DNA of 64,000 nucleotides. It comes from Morella rubra. Taxonomy: Eukaryota > Streptophyta > Magnoliopsida > Fagales > Myricaceae. The notes under the pieces are model-generated. The model was not told the DNA's origin. It worked only from the letters and a program-made list of their open reading frames with translations, and searched no databases. A program made the translations under genes and the position numbers. This document shows positions 44,301-56,620 of this stretch, one piece after another (position 1 is the first letter of the stretch; every line of letters begins with the position of its first letter). Location: positions 10,674,359-10,738,358 of the forward strand of contig CM025849.1 of assembly GCA_003952965.2 (NCBI GenBank), given 5' to 3'.

Positions 44301-47300
44301 TGGAAACGACAGATAAATGCATAGACAGTGATGTCCGTGCCAGAGACATCCATCCATATGACTGAATCCTCTTCCATTCAGAGGAAGGTATAATAGTTCT
44401 ATATTTGAGTCAAAATAACCATATTTTCACCCAATGAGAAACAGGATTATGACGTAATTTAATTCTCATAACGACTAAAAACGCGAAGTCCAGAGAAAAT
44501 CACTATTAGAAAGAATTGTTATGCTACCAGAAAAAAAAAGGGATTTAACAGTCCAATCATTAATGACAGGACTGGAGAATGTAAGGAGAGAAAATCACTA
44601 TTAGATAAAGAATTTTGTTATGCTACCAGAAAAAAAAAGGGATTTAACAGTCCAATCATTAATGACAGGACTGGAGAATGTAAGGATTGACATTCATAAA
44701 TGAAAATTTTAGAGCACAAATAAGAAAACCAAAAGGTTTCAAATGAAAAAATTGGTGATACCTTCTGGATCACTCGACAACCATACATTTGAAGGCTAAG
44801 CGTCAGCACATGACCAAAGAGCTTGTTGGCCAATTCCCTTCTCTGAGATGGAAGTCCATGCTCAAAGAACTGTATTCCACAACCAAATGTTAAATCAAAG
44901 AGCATTAGAAACATAAACCAAATACGTCTGAGAAAAAGGAAGGATTTAGGTTACCTTCTGAACAACATAATTACCAAACACATCAGTCATTAAAGCTAGA
45001 GCTTGGGGCATGATTTCCTGATAGACCATGTTTTTCTCTTCTGTCGTGGCAGTTTCAAGTTTCTGCTGAATAAATCGGCTCCCATACTGATCAGCGCTGC
45101 TCATAAAAAATGTAAAACCACAGCAATCAACTTTTGGAAGCTAGCAAAACAATAAAGCAGAAGAACAACAATAAGCAGTGCATACCTAAATTCAACCACA
45201 TGCCCAGCAATTTCAGAAAGTTCAAAACACTTTGTTTTGTTGCTCTTAAACTCTTCTAGTAGTGAGGAAGCAAAGCTTTCGTCCATGTTACATCCAGCAT
45301 CAAGGTGCCAGGGTCCCATGACTCCCCCTGCCAAGTTCCTCATGCCCGAAGGAAATCGCATGTTCACCTCATTGTGCCTCATAGGGCTTCCAGGTCCAAC
45401 TGGAGAGTTGGGAATAACGGAACCTGCCATAGGACTTCCAGGATAGGACATGCCAACACCAAATGCAGGATTTGCATAATAACCATGATGATTAGAACTA
45501 CCAGTTTTGCTGCCCAATGGAACACTATACTGAGACTTCTGTGGGGATAGAAGAGCTCCAAGATAAGCTTTCTGGAGCTCCAGTATATTCATGTATGGGT
45601 TACCTATGTAGTTCCTATCCATAGAGGGGTCATTGAGAGCAAGCTGTGCTGCATACTCAGATGACCTCAAATACTGAAGATACATTGGATCAACATATGA
45701 AGCCTGAACAGCACTCCCTGCCATTTGGGTACCCATTCTGCCAAGGTTATGTGCTTCAGACCCAGCAGGTCCGGAAGGCAAACCTCCTGCAAGAATTCTC
45801 GAGTCCATACCAGGGGATGCCATAGCAGATGCTGCTGCAACATTGTCATACAAGGGTGGCAGATTACCAGTTCCAACTTGGTTAGCCATCATGGATGCCA
45901 AAGCTGGATTTATGTTGTAACTACCTAAACCATAGTTATTAAATGCGGAATTTGTGCTGTCTACATGCTGATACTGAGCAGCTAAGCCACCACCACCATT
46001 ACTAGATCCTTTTAAGCATGAATTATGAGAAGAATGAGCAGCTTTTTGAAGTTCCACTTGCCTATCCAAGGAAGAGCTGTTCAGGTCAGACCCTGCCCCA
46101 TTGCTCTTAAGAGAATCAGAGTAAGATCCTTTTGTTGATTGAGGAACAGAAGGCATATGCAAATGCACAGATTCCGACTTTTTAAGGTATGGGTGTTGCT
46201 TCATATGATTCTGACTACCTTGTAGACCAAACAGATAACTTTGTTGTTTGTCTATGTCCCGTTCGATCTGTGACGGCAAATGGTTTTCATCATCTAGCAC
46301 ACCATTAGTTGACAGGTTCATGCCAGACAAAGCAGCTACCAAATCTGCAGACTCGGTGATGCCAGTTGAGACACCATTAAATGAATTTGGACTGGTAATG
46401 CCTCTCTTTTCAGATGTGCCAGCTCTGCCACCTCCAATAGGGGTAAGGCAAGGGCTAGGAGCCCTAGCAACAAGTTGGAGATCTGGAGTAGTGCTTCTGG
46501 ACAAGGAAGAACCAAGAGCAGCAGCATAAGTATATGAAGAAGGAGGGCCCATATTCTGGACAGTAGATGAGCCCTGACCATTTCCACCAGATCGTAGAGT
46601 ATCAGAAGTTTTCAATTCACGGTGCAAACGAGCTAGCTCTGCTTCAGCAGATCCCACTGTTTCAACATTTTCATCAAAAGCATTGCGGCTGGCTGGACGA
46701 GATGGAAGCCCAGTGACAGGAGAGACACGCCCCAAGTCATCCTGCGTGTATACTAGGTTAAAAATCACCAAGGGAAAAATTAAAGGGAAAAAGAGTAAGC
46801 AATATAAACTGGGAAGAACTTGCACATCAGCGTGACAATAGTCAACCAAACTTAAGAATAGCAATCAAGATAGATGTGCAAACAAAGAAAAACTACTCAG
46901 GAAACCTAAATGTAAAAAGCATAGGACTTCAAGATAGAGAGAGAAACAGCATGCTCAACAACATTACCACATTGAGTGCAGAAAAGAGAGAGCTCTTAGG
47001 GTAAGCAATAGCAGAGATTAACAGAGATGCAAAATAAAGACCCATGATAAACAATCAACTTTGAAGTCAGACGACACACTCTTTCTACAAATCTGCAGGC
47101 CAAAATCAATAAAAAGGTCAGTCAACTCAAAATTGGAACCTAAAATGCATGTGTCTATAGAGTCAAGGCAAAGGAAAATAGTCTGTCAATGAGTTCAACA
47201 ATGGCCTGATATACACATTGCTACTTATTCTAAGATTGAAAAAGCATCACGATTTCCAAAAACCAGTAAAAATAGAGATATAGCTTTACATTTATCAGGA

Positions 47301-48988
47301 ACTTAGTTCAACTGCTAGATGCAGGCCGACCAAATCCTACAATCATCAGATTTCATAAACCTCATGTTTTCCTGATCAGTTTCCCAGTAATCCCCAAAAA
47401 AAAGAGCAACAAATTGTATGTAAACTAAATTTATAGTAGTTGATGAGTAATGACGAAGTCTCATGAAGCATGTGTTAGCACAGGCCTGAAAGCATGAGCA
47501 CAGGCCATGAAAGCATCACCTCAGACACAGACCCACATGGCTGTAACATGGCACCACAGTGATTTGTAGAAGTGTGTTCTTCCCCCTGTAAAACAGGATG
47601 ATGGGCAAGTGACCAACTTTTCTTCTATTAAGTGCAGAATCATGAGGTGAGCTTTGTACTCATTCCCCAAGCTCTTAGTTATCTCAAATAAAGCCCAATC
47701 CAAACAAGAGTAGATAATCACTGAGGAGGGATTACAAGGAGAAATCTTGCACAATCAAATAAAAAGGGATTGGTCACCGCAGAGGAATCTACACTCCTAT
47801 GTTCTAACTTAGGTTTTGATGGTTTAGACTCCTTAAACTAGGTTTATTAAAACTGGCTCCATGTAATGTAGATGAAATGGTTGACTGATCATCATTAACA
47901 GGCAGTATGACTTGACTCTTGGTCACAAGAACATCAATTTCTAGTAGACTGAGTCGAATTTCCATCTAATGGAAGAAACAGTCGTAACTATGATATAGGT
48001 ATAAGGTAGAATTTAATAGCAAAGTGCTAGCCAAGATGGAGGATACACAATTCCATCCCCAATAGAGATAGATCAATTAGATATATTATCAGCTTAGAAA
48101 AAAATTAGATATATTATCGATCAAATATACAATCTTTTCTAATAGTGGGCAATGTACTTATGTCAAAAATCAATAGGAGAAGCACTAATATCGCAACAGA
48201 CAATCCAAGGACGAAAATACTGTGATACTCAAACAATTACCAACCAATCCTGCACAAAACAAGGATAACACTAACGGGCTGTTCAAAAAAACAAAACTTG
48301 AAAAGTTAAAAAAGCAAGTCACCTGAAAGATTTCAGCTAGGCTCTTTTGTTTGCTCCCGAGTCCCAAACCCGGCAGACCAATCAGTCCATCACCACCCCA
48401 CTCGGCAGAGCCATGTCCTTTGTCTGACTCGAGCTCAGTCTCTTGTTTCCTTGTGTTAAACCCAGGGGGCATCGAAAACAATGACCTACTGCCACCATCT
48501 TCGTTCCTACTCACTTTCCTCCTATCTCCAATCCCACCCAGCGCTGAACTGCCCCCTTTCAACCTTTGCGCAAACCTCCAATCCTCCTTCGAAAGCAAGG
48601 GAGGTGGAAGCCGTGGATTCAGATTCACATTCGTGTAATAATACGAAAGATAAGCTGGATCAGACCGAAGCTCCTCCTCAGAGATAAACCCATTTCCGTT
48701 CTTATTTGCAGAAAACTCCAGAATGGCGCTACCCCCTTCCCCTCCCCCTCCCCCTCCACCTTCGCCTCCACTAGCACCACCAAACAACCCACCAACTGCA
48801 TTCAACGAACCCTCCACAGTCGGAGGAGCAGAACCACTTCTATACAGATTAAGCTCACGCTCAAGATCATCGACCTCTTGCCGAGTACGCTGTTCCCGGA
48901 GCAGCAGCCCTATCTCCTTCTCCAGCTCATCCCCAAACGATCCTTCGTTACCTCCAAGCATCGGTCTCCTTCCCAACTCACTCAACAT
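41304..48988 (-). CDS. Pumilio (PUF) RNA-binding protein, APUM1/2/3-type
   Basis: Nine minus-strand exons: 48988-48323, 46741-45186, 45096-44955, 44869-44762, 44136-43924, 43833-43723, 43028-42834, 42040-41866, 41341-41304; all join in frame to 1067 residues. The start [11 protein letters not shown] at 48988 is the conserved one. The N-terminus has [20 protein letters not shown] and a Gly/Glu run, then a long Ser/Asn/Gly-rich plant NABP-type region, then eight PUF repeats in exons 2-9. The recognition segments in order are SRFIQ, NYVVQ, CRVIQ, NHVIQ, CRVIQ, NYVVQ, SNVVE and NYVVQ, the canonical Pumilio code. The protein ends [11 protein letters not shown] as in its relatives. Such proteins bind UGUANAUA-type sites in mRNA 3' UTRs and repress or destabilise the messages. 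Intron 4 carries a tandem duplication of about 94 bases. Telo-box motifs (AAACCCTA) lie in the 5' flank. Confidence 0.93.
44492..44686. repeat. tandem duplication of about 94 bases in Pumilio intron 4
   Basis: Two adjacent, nearly identical copies (about 44492-44587 and 44588-44686). Each reads from AGAAAATCACTATTAGA to GACTGGAGAATGTAAGGA, differing by a few inserted bases near TAAAGAATTTTG. It is a recent local duplication and does not touch exon borders. Confidence 0.85.
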
Positions 48989-49560
48989 TCTCAAAACCTC
49001 AAATTGATCATCACCCTCTCACAAACCGATCAGTACCCACTCGTGAACAACAAACCCTAAGCCTTAAAATAACCCCAAAATCAAAACTTTTAACACCAAA
49101 AGCTCCCTAAACCCTAAGTTTACAGTTCCTTAATTCTCAACTTTAAACTAATAAAAACCCAAAATTTCCACTACCAAACCTACTCCCAAGTCTCGAAGTA
49201 TACAATCAACCGTGAAAGCCTAATCGGAAAGTCAAGTTACCAACTCTCCGTATTCGATATCTTCAATTTGGCGAAGAACGCAAATTCCGCGCGGCATGTT
49301 TTTCACGTAACAGCAAAAATCTCACAGCGAATAGATATACAAGAAAACTGCTGCGAGAAAAATTAGAGAAAAGGGCGTTGAGCTGAGGAGGAGTGTTGAG
49401 CGAGATCACAGCGAAAAAAAAAAAAAAAAGAAGTACGAGAGAGAGAGAGAGAGAACACAGACGGCTGAGATCAATCCGGCGGCGATTCCTTCTTACAAGA
49501 ACCCTTAGGGTTTTGTTCCAATGCAAGCCCGATTAAATACAGTGATAGTTGTAAATTTAT
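48989..49560 (-). promoter_or_regulatory. Pumilio 5' UTR and promoter flank
   Basis: Contains telo-box copies (AAACCCTAAG near 49051 and 49109, TTAGGGTTTTG near 49506), a long A-run (about 49412-49429) and a GA microsatellite (about 49437-49453). Telo-boxes are common near the start sites of plant genes for translation and growth. The transcription start is not determined. Confidence 0.45.
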
Positions 49561-51840
49561 CGTCTTTCTCTTTGTACTTTAAATTTATTTTATTATTATT
49601 TTCCTCAAATATCTGCAATAATATATATATTTCCTAAAGATTAGGGGTAATTGACCAAGTGATAACCGACTGATATAGGAAAATTGGGCAATTGGCCAAG
49701 GGGAAGATACCGATGTTTGGTTCCCAAAAACATACGAACAAAACCAGAAAGAAGAATCTGCCAGCGACACGTCGCCTCCTCCTTAGGCTGCAACTCCGAG
49801 GTCATTTGGTAAGGACCAAATATTGTGGCCAACTGAGAATAAGATCGTTGGTTTTAGTTTGGAAAGTGGTCTAGACCTAGAAATAGTTTTTAATTTTGAT
49901 TTTAGATTTCAAAATTTAAATTTTTAAATTTTTAGCTTTGATTTTAGATTTTAAACCTTGTTTGGTTGTTAGTTTTTGATTTATTAAAATTAATTTATTC
50001 AACAATATTATTTAATTTACAACAATTAAAAAAAAGTATAAACTTTAAAAAATAACTTAAAAGTATTTATAAAATATAAAAATATAAAAAACCTAGAAAA
50101 TTTTATGAAATAAAAAAATAATTTAGAAAAATAATAAAAAGTAAGTATAATTTTAAATAAATAAAAAATTAAACAATTTTTCAAAATATAAGTCTTATCC
50201 AAATCGAAGCTTAACACATGTATAATAGTACAAGCATGAAAAAGAGGTTTAACTTTTAGAGAATTTAAATGGTAGTAATTTTACAGCATAAAATACAAGT
50301 TTCTTTAAAACACAGATGTGCATTGTGTATATACATTTTATAATATGGTAGTAATTATGCTTAGGATATTCTTGAGATGATATGCTGTGCCTTTCCTTCT
50401 TTTGCCGCGACCAAAATTTCATGTATCAACTGTCTGGTTTGGCACTTGAATTGATCATTAATTTAATTTTAAAAGGGTTATTTTTATTTTTTGCAGTGGA
50501 GACTCTAACGTATCTCAAATATTACTGTATTTGGACTATACAAATATCCTCTAAGTCAATAAAAATTACATCTTCCTCCCCATCTTTAGTTCTACATTAA
50601 TTTAGGTAGACAATATTTTATTTTCTTTTATTTTTTGTTTGGGATAAATATAGATTATATCTTACAAATAAAGAGATTTTTACATTTTGCACATTAAATT
50701 ATTATTTTTATCACAAATCATGCTATGTTTGAAAGTGGTGAAATTTTTTTTATTAGAAATAATGTAAATTCTCTTAGAATCAGTGAAAAAGTCATTAGAG
50801 TTTGTAAAAAATTATTGAAATTTGTAAAAAATTATTAGAGTTTGTGAAAAAAGTTGTTAGCATCTATGAAAAGTTAATTTTATCCTAACTTTTTTAATGG
50901 TAAAAATAAAACATTATTTTTCTTTTTGCCGTGGAGAGTCTAAAGTATCCAAAGATGCTCTAAGACAATGAAAATCACATCTTTCTTCCAATCTTTTATT
51001 CCTACATTAGTTTTCCATAAACAGTTTACACTGTGTTCTGTTCTTTGTTTTATACCAAAACGATTCTCCTAGAAACCCATTGAGTCAAAGATTGGTAGAT
51101 ACAGTTAGGGGGCACAGGGAACTACAAAACAAAAACAAAAAAATTTAGGGGGCACAGGGCTTATTGCAGATTCCTTCATGTTACCACATCAGCCTCTGCA
51201 GAGAATCCGCTACCAAAGGTGCAAATGGAAAAGGTCCAGTTACCAAATCAGCCGCTTATTGCCATGTGGGGAAGTGCTTCTTGGAATATATGACCAAGAA
51301 AATCCCATAAAAGATGGAAACCTATACAAAAGTAGAGAGAGAGAGAGGGTGCTGATCAGGGAGAGCAATCTCAAGTGGGGTTGTTTGATCAGACCCAAAA
51401 ATTGAAAGCTCTGGAAGAAGAAAGCAAGTAGACAATAGAGTTGAGCAGTGTCTTAGACCTAGTTATGGCCAAACTGGATCAGTTTCCAAATCCCCTTGAC
51501 AAATAGCGGCAAGTAGAGGCCAGAGGGCATTTAAGGCTGATCTCCCTTTCACGATTTTTTTTCCACATGGGGTAGTTTGAAGGGAATGGGACCCAATTTT
51601 GACCTGATCATCTAAATGGTCCATAATCTTTGCTTGATCAATTCAATCACATCAAATTAGGAACCCTCAGGACTTTTTTTTTTCCTGTGTTTTTATAGGC
51701 AGATATGAGTATTTCTGTTTCTAAGGAAATCACGCGTCAATGCCGTTCAGCCATTTGTAATGTCCATTTTAGGATAATCTTTTTGGTATTTTAAAAGGGT
51801 AAATTACAAAATAAGTGATATTCAGAGGGTACAAAACATA
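49561..51840. other. A+T-rich gene-free DNA
   Basis: Long A+T-rich stretch. A fragment at about 51165-51480 has a more balanced composition and short open pieces but no recognisable domain. The heptamer GGGGGCACAGGG occurs twice (51108-51119 and 51149-51160). Confidence 0.35.
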
Positions 51841-51852
51841 AATGTTAGAGAA

Positions 51853-52205
51853 AAATTATATTTTTTACCTATAGATTATTAGGGTTCTGACATTTTACGA
51901 CTTCAATTATTGATTTTGTTACATTTCACCTCTTAACTACCGATTATGTACACTTACATCTTCTGCAGTTAATTTAGATGAAAATTGATTTTTTTAGTCA
52001 ATAAAATGACGTCTTTATCTCATATAAAATATTATGTGGAAAAAAGGAATAAAGTCGACATTCTACTCACTAAAAATATCAATTTGTATCTAAATTAACA
52101 GCGAAATGTATAAAGTGTACACGATTGATAGTTAAGGAGTGAAATCGATAATTTAAGTATAAAACGTAAAAATCTCAATAATTAAATTAAAAAAATATAT
52201 ATATA
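51853..52205. mobile_element. foldback/MITE-like element
   Basis: Opposed arms about 110 bases long: left AGAGAAAAATTATATTTTTT...TTTCACCTCTTAACTACCGA; right ...TTGATAGTTAAGGAGTGAAAT...AAAAAAATATATATATA. A partial extra copy of the right arm follows (about 52215-52290). Borders are approximate and no clean target duplication was seen. Confidence 0.6.
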
Positions 52206-53491
52206 TATATAGCATGATTAATAGTTAAAGGAGCGGATAATTTAAAGTATAAAATATAAAAATCTCAATACTTGATAAAAAAACAAATATTTAACACTTT
52301 CGGCTGGAAGATTCGGTGTCAATCATGTCAAGTATTCACACTTGTCTCTATCGTACCAAGTAGGATATGACCTCTCAAACTTGTGTAATTTATAGTTTAT
52401 AGTTTTCATGACCCACATATTCATATTAGTTTGACCTTTTTATTCATGGACTTATTCCCGTAGTACTAAATTATCTTATACTTTTTATCAGGGCCCAGGA
52501 TATTTAAAGATTGGTGCCCCTTACTAATATAGCTGGACACAGGAGGGCAGAGATCAAGACCTTTCGCCAAAATTGAAGGCAGCCTATGTAACGAGGGGGA
52601 AATCTTTCACAAATTAGGGACATCCATACGGGCATGTACAATTATCGTAGGGAAAGGCATCCAAAGAGATTAGAGATATGGGTCTCCACTATCAAGAACC
52701 GTTGTGACACAGACAGTTAGAGACAATTAAATAAAAGGGTATTTTATTGAAGCCTGCTTCGCTTCAATTATACACTTTCTCTCCCCCTTCTTTCTTCTTT
52801 GTTAACTCTTAACTCTTGTGGGACTAGAAAAAAGAAAACAATTAACCTATGTGGACTCAGTTTTAGAGAGTCAACTTTGTCTACAAATTTCTATCTTAAT
52901 TATATGATAAAATTTCAAGAAAGATAGATACTATAAGTATCAAATGTTGTAAGGTTCACGTTGTCTGAAACTTTACATTTGCAATATTAAATATTGTATT
53001 TTTCACTTGTTGTATTTTATATCTCTATGAATTGTACTAAGTAATTCGAGTAGAAAATTATAGAGAATAATGATCTAGCTTTTGACACCTTGTGGTAAAT
53101 CACACATCTATTGAGGAACTCGAATGTACATTAAATAACTATATTTTCTTCAATATGTGACCACCTTCCAGTGCGACTAATTAGACTAGATTTGTTCGAA
53201 CTTGGTATATAGGGTTGTAGATTGTTTCTCGTTGTCCAAAAAAAATGTCACCACCTTTTTACAGTGGTAGGGTTTTAGAATCTTAAAAGACGTTAGGGAT
53301 CCACTAGCAAAAACAAAATAAATGCCTATTCTTACTGAATAGTATTAAGAAATATAATTTAAATAATAAATTTACCTTCTATCAATATAAATGCTTCATC
53401 TCAATTTCAATCAAGTATTGCATTTCTTATCAGTTTAAATTTTTTTGGATAAGTAGTAATTTTAAATAAGAGTATAACATTTTAAAAGATA

Positions 53492-54990
53492 GAGAAAATA
53501 TACTTTCACCTACTAGGTTTTAGGCGATTTTAAAAAACTAAATCGGTTTGGAAAAAAAAATTAGTCACTAACCTAACTCTGTTAGTAAATTGTGTTTGAT
53601 TGTTAAAATTTTAAGGAAGTAAAAAATTATTTGGATTTGTGAAAAAGTGAAGAGAGAGTTGATTTTTAATATTTATTATAGTGAAAAGTAATGATGTGAT
53701 GGGAGAGAAATATATTGTAATTTTTTATTATGTTAAAATTTTAAGAAGTGTAAAATTTTACACTTCAAACGCACCCTTAGTCACCGATCCTAACTCAGTT
53801 AAAGTGAAAATTTATTCTGCACGATAGTATAGTGACATGTGTCATTAAAATAAATAAAAAATTTAAACATTTGTAATATGCATTTAAAAAAAACTATAAA
53901 TAAAAAAATTAGAATCTAATACTAATTTTTTATTTTTTATTTTTTACATAGGAAAGGATTGGAATCCCCCTCCACCCTAGGGGCGCTCTGGGTTGGTAGG
54001 GGGACCTCACCCCATCCCGTAATCCATCTGGGTTGCAAACAACCAGATCCAATCTTCGTTTCTCTTGATGCCGAGAATCGGCTTATTTAACATTCTTGAA
54101 TTCAAAATCAAAGAACGCAAGAACAAAATCTCATTTCAGTCCTAGATTAATCAATTTCACAAAACAAAAATTTAAAATAGAATCAACAAAAAAATCAATT
54201 TCAACAAAATTGAAGAGGAATTTTCCCCCCTTTTGTTCTTTGAGTTCTCCAACCCGAACATAACCAAACAATTTGATTCTCCATCAAAGATAACAATCCA
54301 ATCTCATCCCATCCTATGTTCCAACACAAAATCAATCATTCAAGTTAATTTCAACAGCAGAAACTGATTATTATATATCCAAAACTGAAGACTCACACTC
54401 AAAATAATATATTAATAGCTTAATTTTTTTTAATTGCACTATCAATGCATTGACTAATTATATTTGGATCGGTGATGAAATTCATTAATATGTTGATAAC
54501 ATCATAATACTACTAGAAACTGTTAGGACTGAAGTTTTAAAATAAAAACTTTTCTTGATGTCCCCCGCAGCCCCAAAAGAGTCGCTCTAGTGGAGGGGCG
54601 AGGAATCCCACCTCCACCCTGGGTTGGTTTGGGTTGCCCAGGGTGGAGGACAAGTCCCTCCCCCCTCCACCTTGTGCAGGGTGGAGATGATTTTTTTTTC
54701 AATTTTAGTATTTTTTATAGGTTTTGAGTTTTGAGTTTTAGTTTTTTATTTTTCATTTAATTTACAAATTGTAGATTTTAGTTTTTTATTTTAAAATTAT
54801 TTATATTGATGTTCATTTTAATGACATGTGTCATGTCGCGTTGCTATTGAGTATAATGAATTTTCTGAGTCATGCTTAGTGACTTAATTTACTAATTGCC
54901 AAATCCAAGTGACTAAAAAGATTTTTTTTAAAAACCCCGTAAGTTTTATATAAAGTGCTTAAAACCTAATGAGTAAAAATATATTTTCCC
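53492..54990. mobile_element. 1.5-kb Mutator-like foldback element with nested insertion
   Basis: The left end starts GAGAAAATATACTTTCACC and the right end finishes GTAAAAATATATTTTCCC, opposed. Both arms carry TACTAGGTTTTA / TAAAACCTAAT, TTAGTCACT / AGTGACTAA and GACATGTGTCATTAAAA / TTTTAATGACATGTGTC. Flanks show a 9-base duplication with one mismatch: TAAAAGATA (53483-53491) and TAAAAGAGA (54991-54999). The left arm is broken by a nested inverted-ended insert (about 53594-53780). The centre (53950-54690) has G+C-rich inverted blocks around CCCCCTCCACC and a CT/A-rich stretch. No intact coding region, so non-autonomous. Confidence 0.7.
53594..53780. mobile_element. nested small MITE inside the foldback element
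   Basis: Ends TTGTGTTTGATTGTTAAAAT and GTGTAAAATTTTACACTTCA followed by AACGCACCC are partly opposed and A+T-rich. It splits the left arm of the larger element, so it arrived later. A related unit may lie at about 24370-24608. Confidence 0.45.
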
Positions 54991-54999
54991 TAAAAGAGA

Positions 55000-56203
55000 A
55001 TACCTAACCAATTTTTTTTTTTTTTCAAATCTAATTGTAGAAATGTAGATAAGCTTTCTAGGTGGTTACATCACAATGAACGCTCATAGTTTCTCAAAAA
55101 CACTTCTTTTTTTTAATACATACTACTGGCTCAATATGTGAAGAAGTTGGAGATGTAAAATATTAGTTTTAAATTTTATGTATGAAATTAATCCCACAAT
55201 ATCAGAGTTACTCTCAAGTGGTTTTCTATCAACTTAGACTCGTTCTTTTGTCACTGTTTTTGGAACGTAAAAAAATAAATACTAATTGATAATACACCAC
55301 TTTGAGATGTGAAAATAGTCGGAAAACTCAGTAATTTTTGTGTTATTTTCAGTTTTTTTTTTTTTGTGGAATAACTTCGTACAAGTTGCCGGCTTCAATG
55401 TTCTTAGACGATGTGTTCTTATTGTTTTAGGGAGGAAGAAGCAAAAACAAAAAAATATATAAATGAAGAAGGATGCAAGAGGGATTTTAATGGGAGACGA
55501 GACCCATGTATTATAAGTTAACAAAAAAGGATTTCATCCACGCGGTTGTGTCGAGATTCAATGTTAGTCACCCGTCTGTACCCATTTGAATTTAACCGGT
55601 ATGGATATAATCATTTTCCGTACAAAATTTCCTTCCACACCCTAAGAAGAAAAATCCAGCTGCCCAGACCAGAAACAATTGGCTACAAAAAAACCTTAAA
55701 TCTGATGGGCATTTTTTGGACCTTAATTAAGCAAACGAGGTCGAGAGGCCCACCCCAGCCGAAGTCCAGAGTGATGAAGCAAATCATCGTTGGGCCGCGC
55801 ATATGGTTGGGGGAAAGTATGTTGATCTTGGGCCACCAGACCCAAGCCCATGAATTTGGAACAGACGCCTCTGAATCGTTCAAGTCCTTGGACCTTCGAG
55901 AAGAAGTTTCTCCCCCCGTTCCCGACGTTGGTTTTGGTAATTGGAATTTGGAACGCGGAATGTGATGGTCTTTGGCAGACAATGACAGCGACGACTTGTG
56001 GCTTATCCCATTTATGGCTTAAAGATAACGCGTTTTCTGTTCGTTATGGGGTCTTTGTCACTTGAGTTGCTTTTATGGGTCAGATTATGATAGAATTCCC
56101 AAGTTTCCTTTCCACTCGGAAAAGCAAGGGAAGGGATCGGTGTATCCGGTCTTGTTTTCGATAGGCAAAGTCTGACTCCTTCCAATACACCATAAAAGAG
56201 CCT
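55000..56203. other. intergenic DNA, upstream-like segment of a diverged duplication
   Basis: No recognisable gene. The stretch at about 55985-56050 resembles 60910-60985 (CATTTATGGCT...AACGCGTTTTCT). The frame at 55546-55965 lacks any domain. Confidence 0.35.
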
Positions 56204-56212
56204 ATAAAAATA

Positions 56213-56611
56213 CGAAAAAAAATACATTTTTTTTACGTACAAATTATCGGAGCAGTGACAGATTGCACTTCAAAGTATTATCTTTAAGATATTATATCTT
56301 TAAATTATCAATATTTTATACTTTACACCCTAAACTACCACTTTGACACATTACACCCTCCAACTATAATATTAAATACTTTGCACCCTCCATTTGATAA
56401 TTATACCCTTGAGAAATTAATGAATTGATAACAATATCTTCAATATATGCAAAATGGGTCAAGGTCATTATCGTCATTTTAGTCTAAAAATTTGAAAAGG
56501 GTGCAAAGTGTCAAAAATTGGTAGTTAGAGGGTGCAATGTGTCAAAATTGGTAGTTTAGGGTGCAAAGTGAAAAACCTAGTAGTTCGTGGGTGAAAAATT
56601 GTATTTTTCTC
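56213..56611. mobile_element. MITE, Mutator-like, second 399-base copy
   Basis: 399 bases, the same length as the intron-1 element at 11194. Its right end reads TAGTTCGTGGGTGAAAAATT then GTATTTTTCTC, close to the inverted left end of the other copy. It is flanked by a perfect 9-base duplication ATAAAAATA (56204-56212 and 56612-56620). Inside, GGGTGCAAAGTG and GTGTCAAAATTGGTAGTTTA recur and are opposed by CACTTTGACACATTACACCC. The low-complexity target weakens the duplication slightly. Confidence 0.75.
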
Positions 56612-56620
56612 ATAAAAATA

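Noticed and set aside
55546..55965. 139-codon plus-strand frame
   Set aside because: No domain, atypical composition, and part of a segment with a non-coding relative at 60.9 kb.
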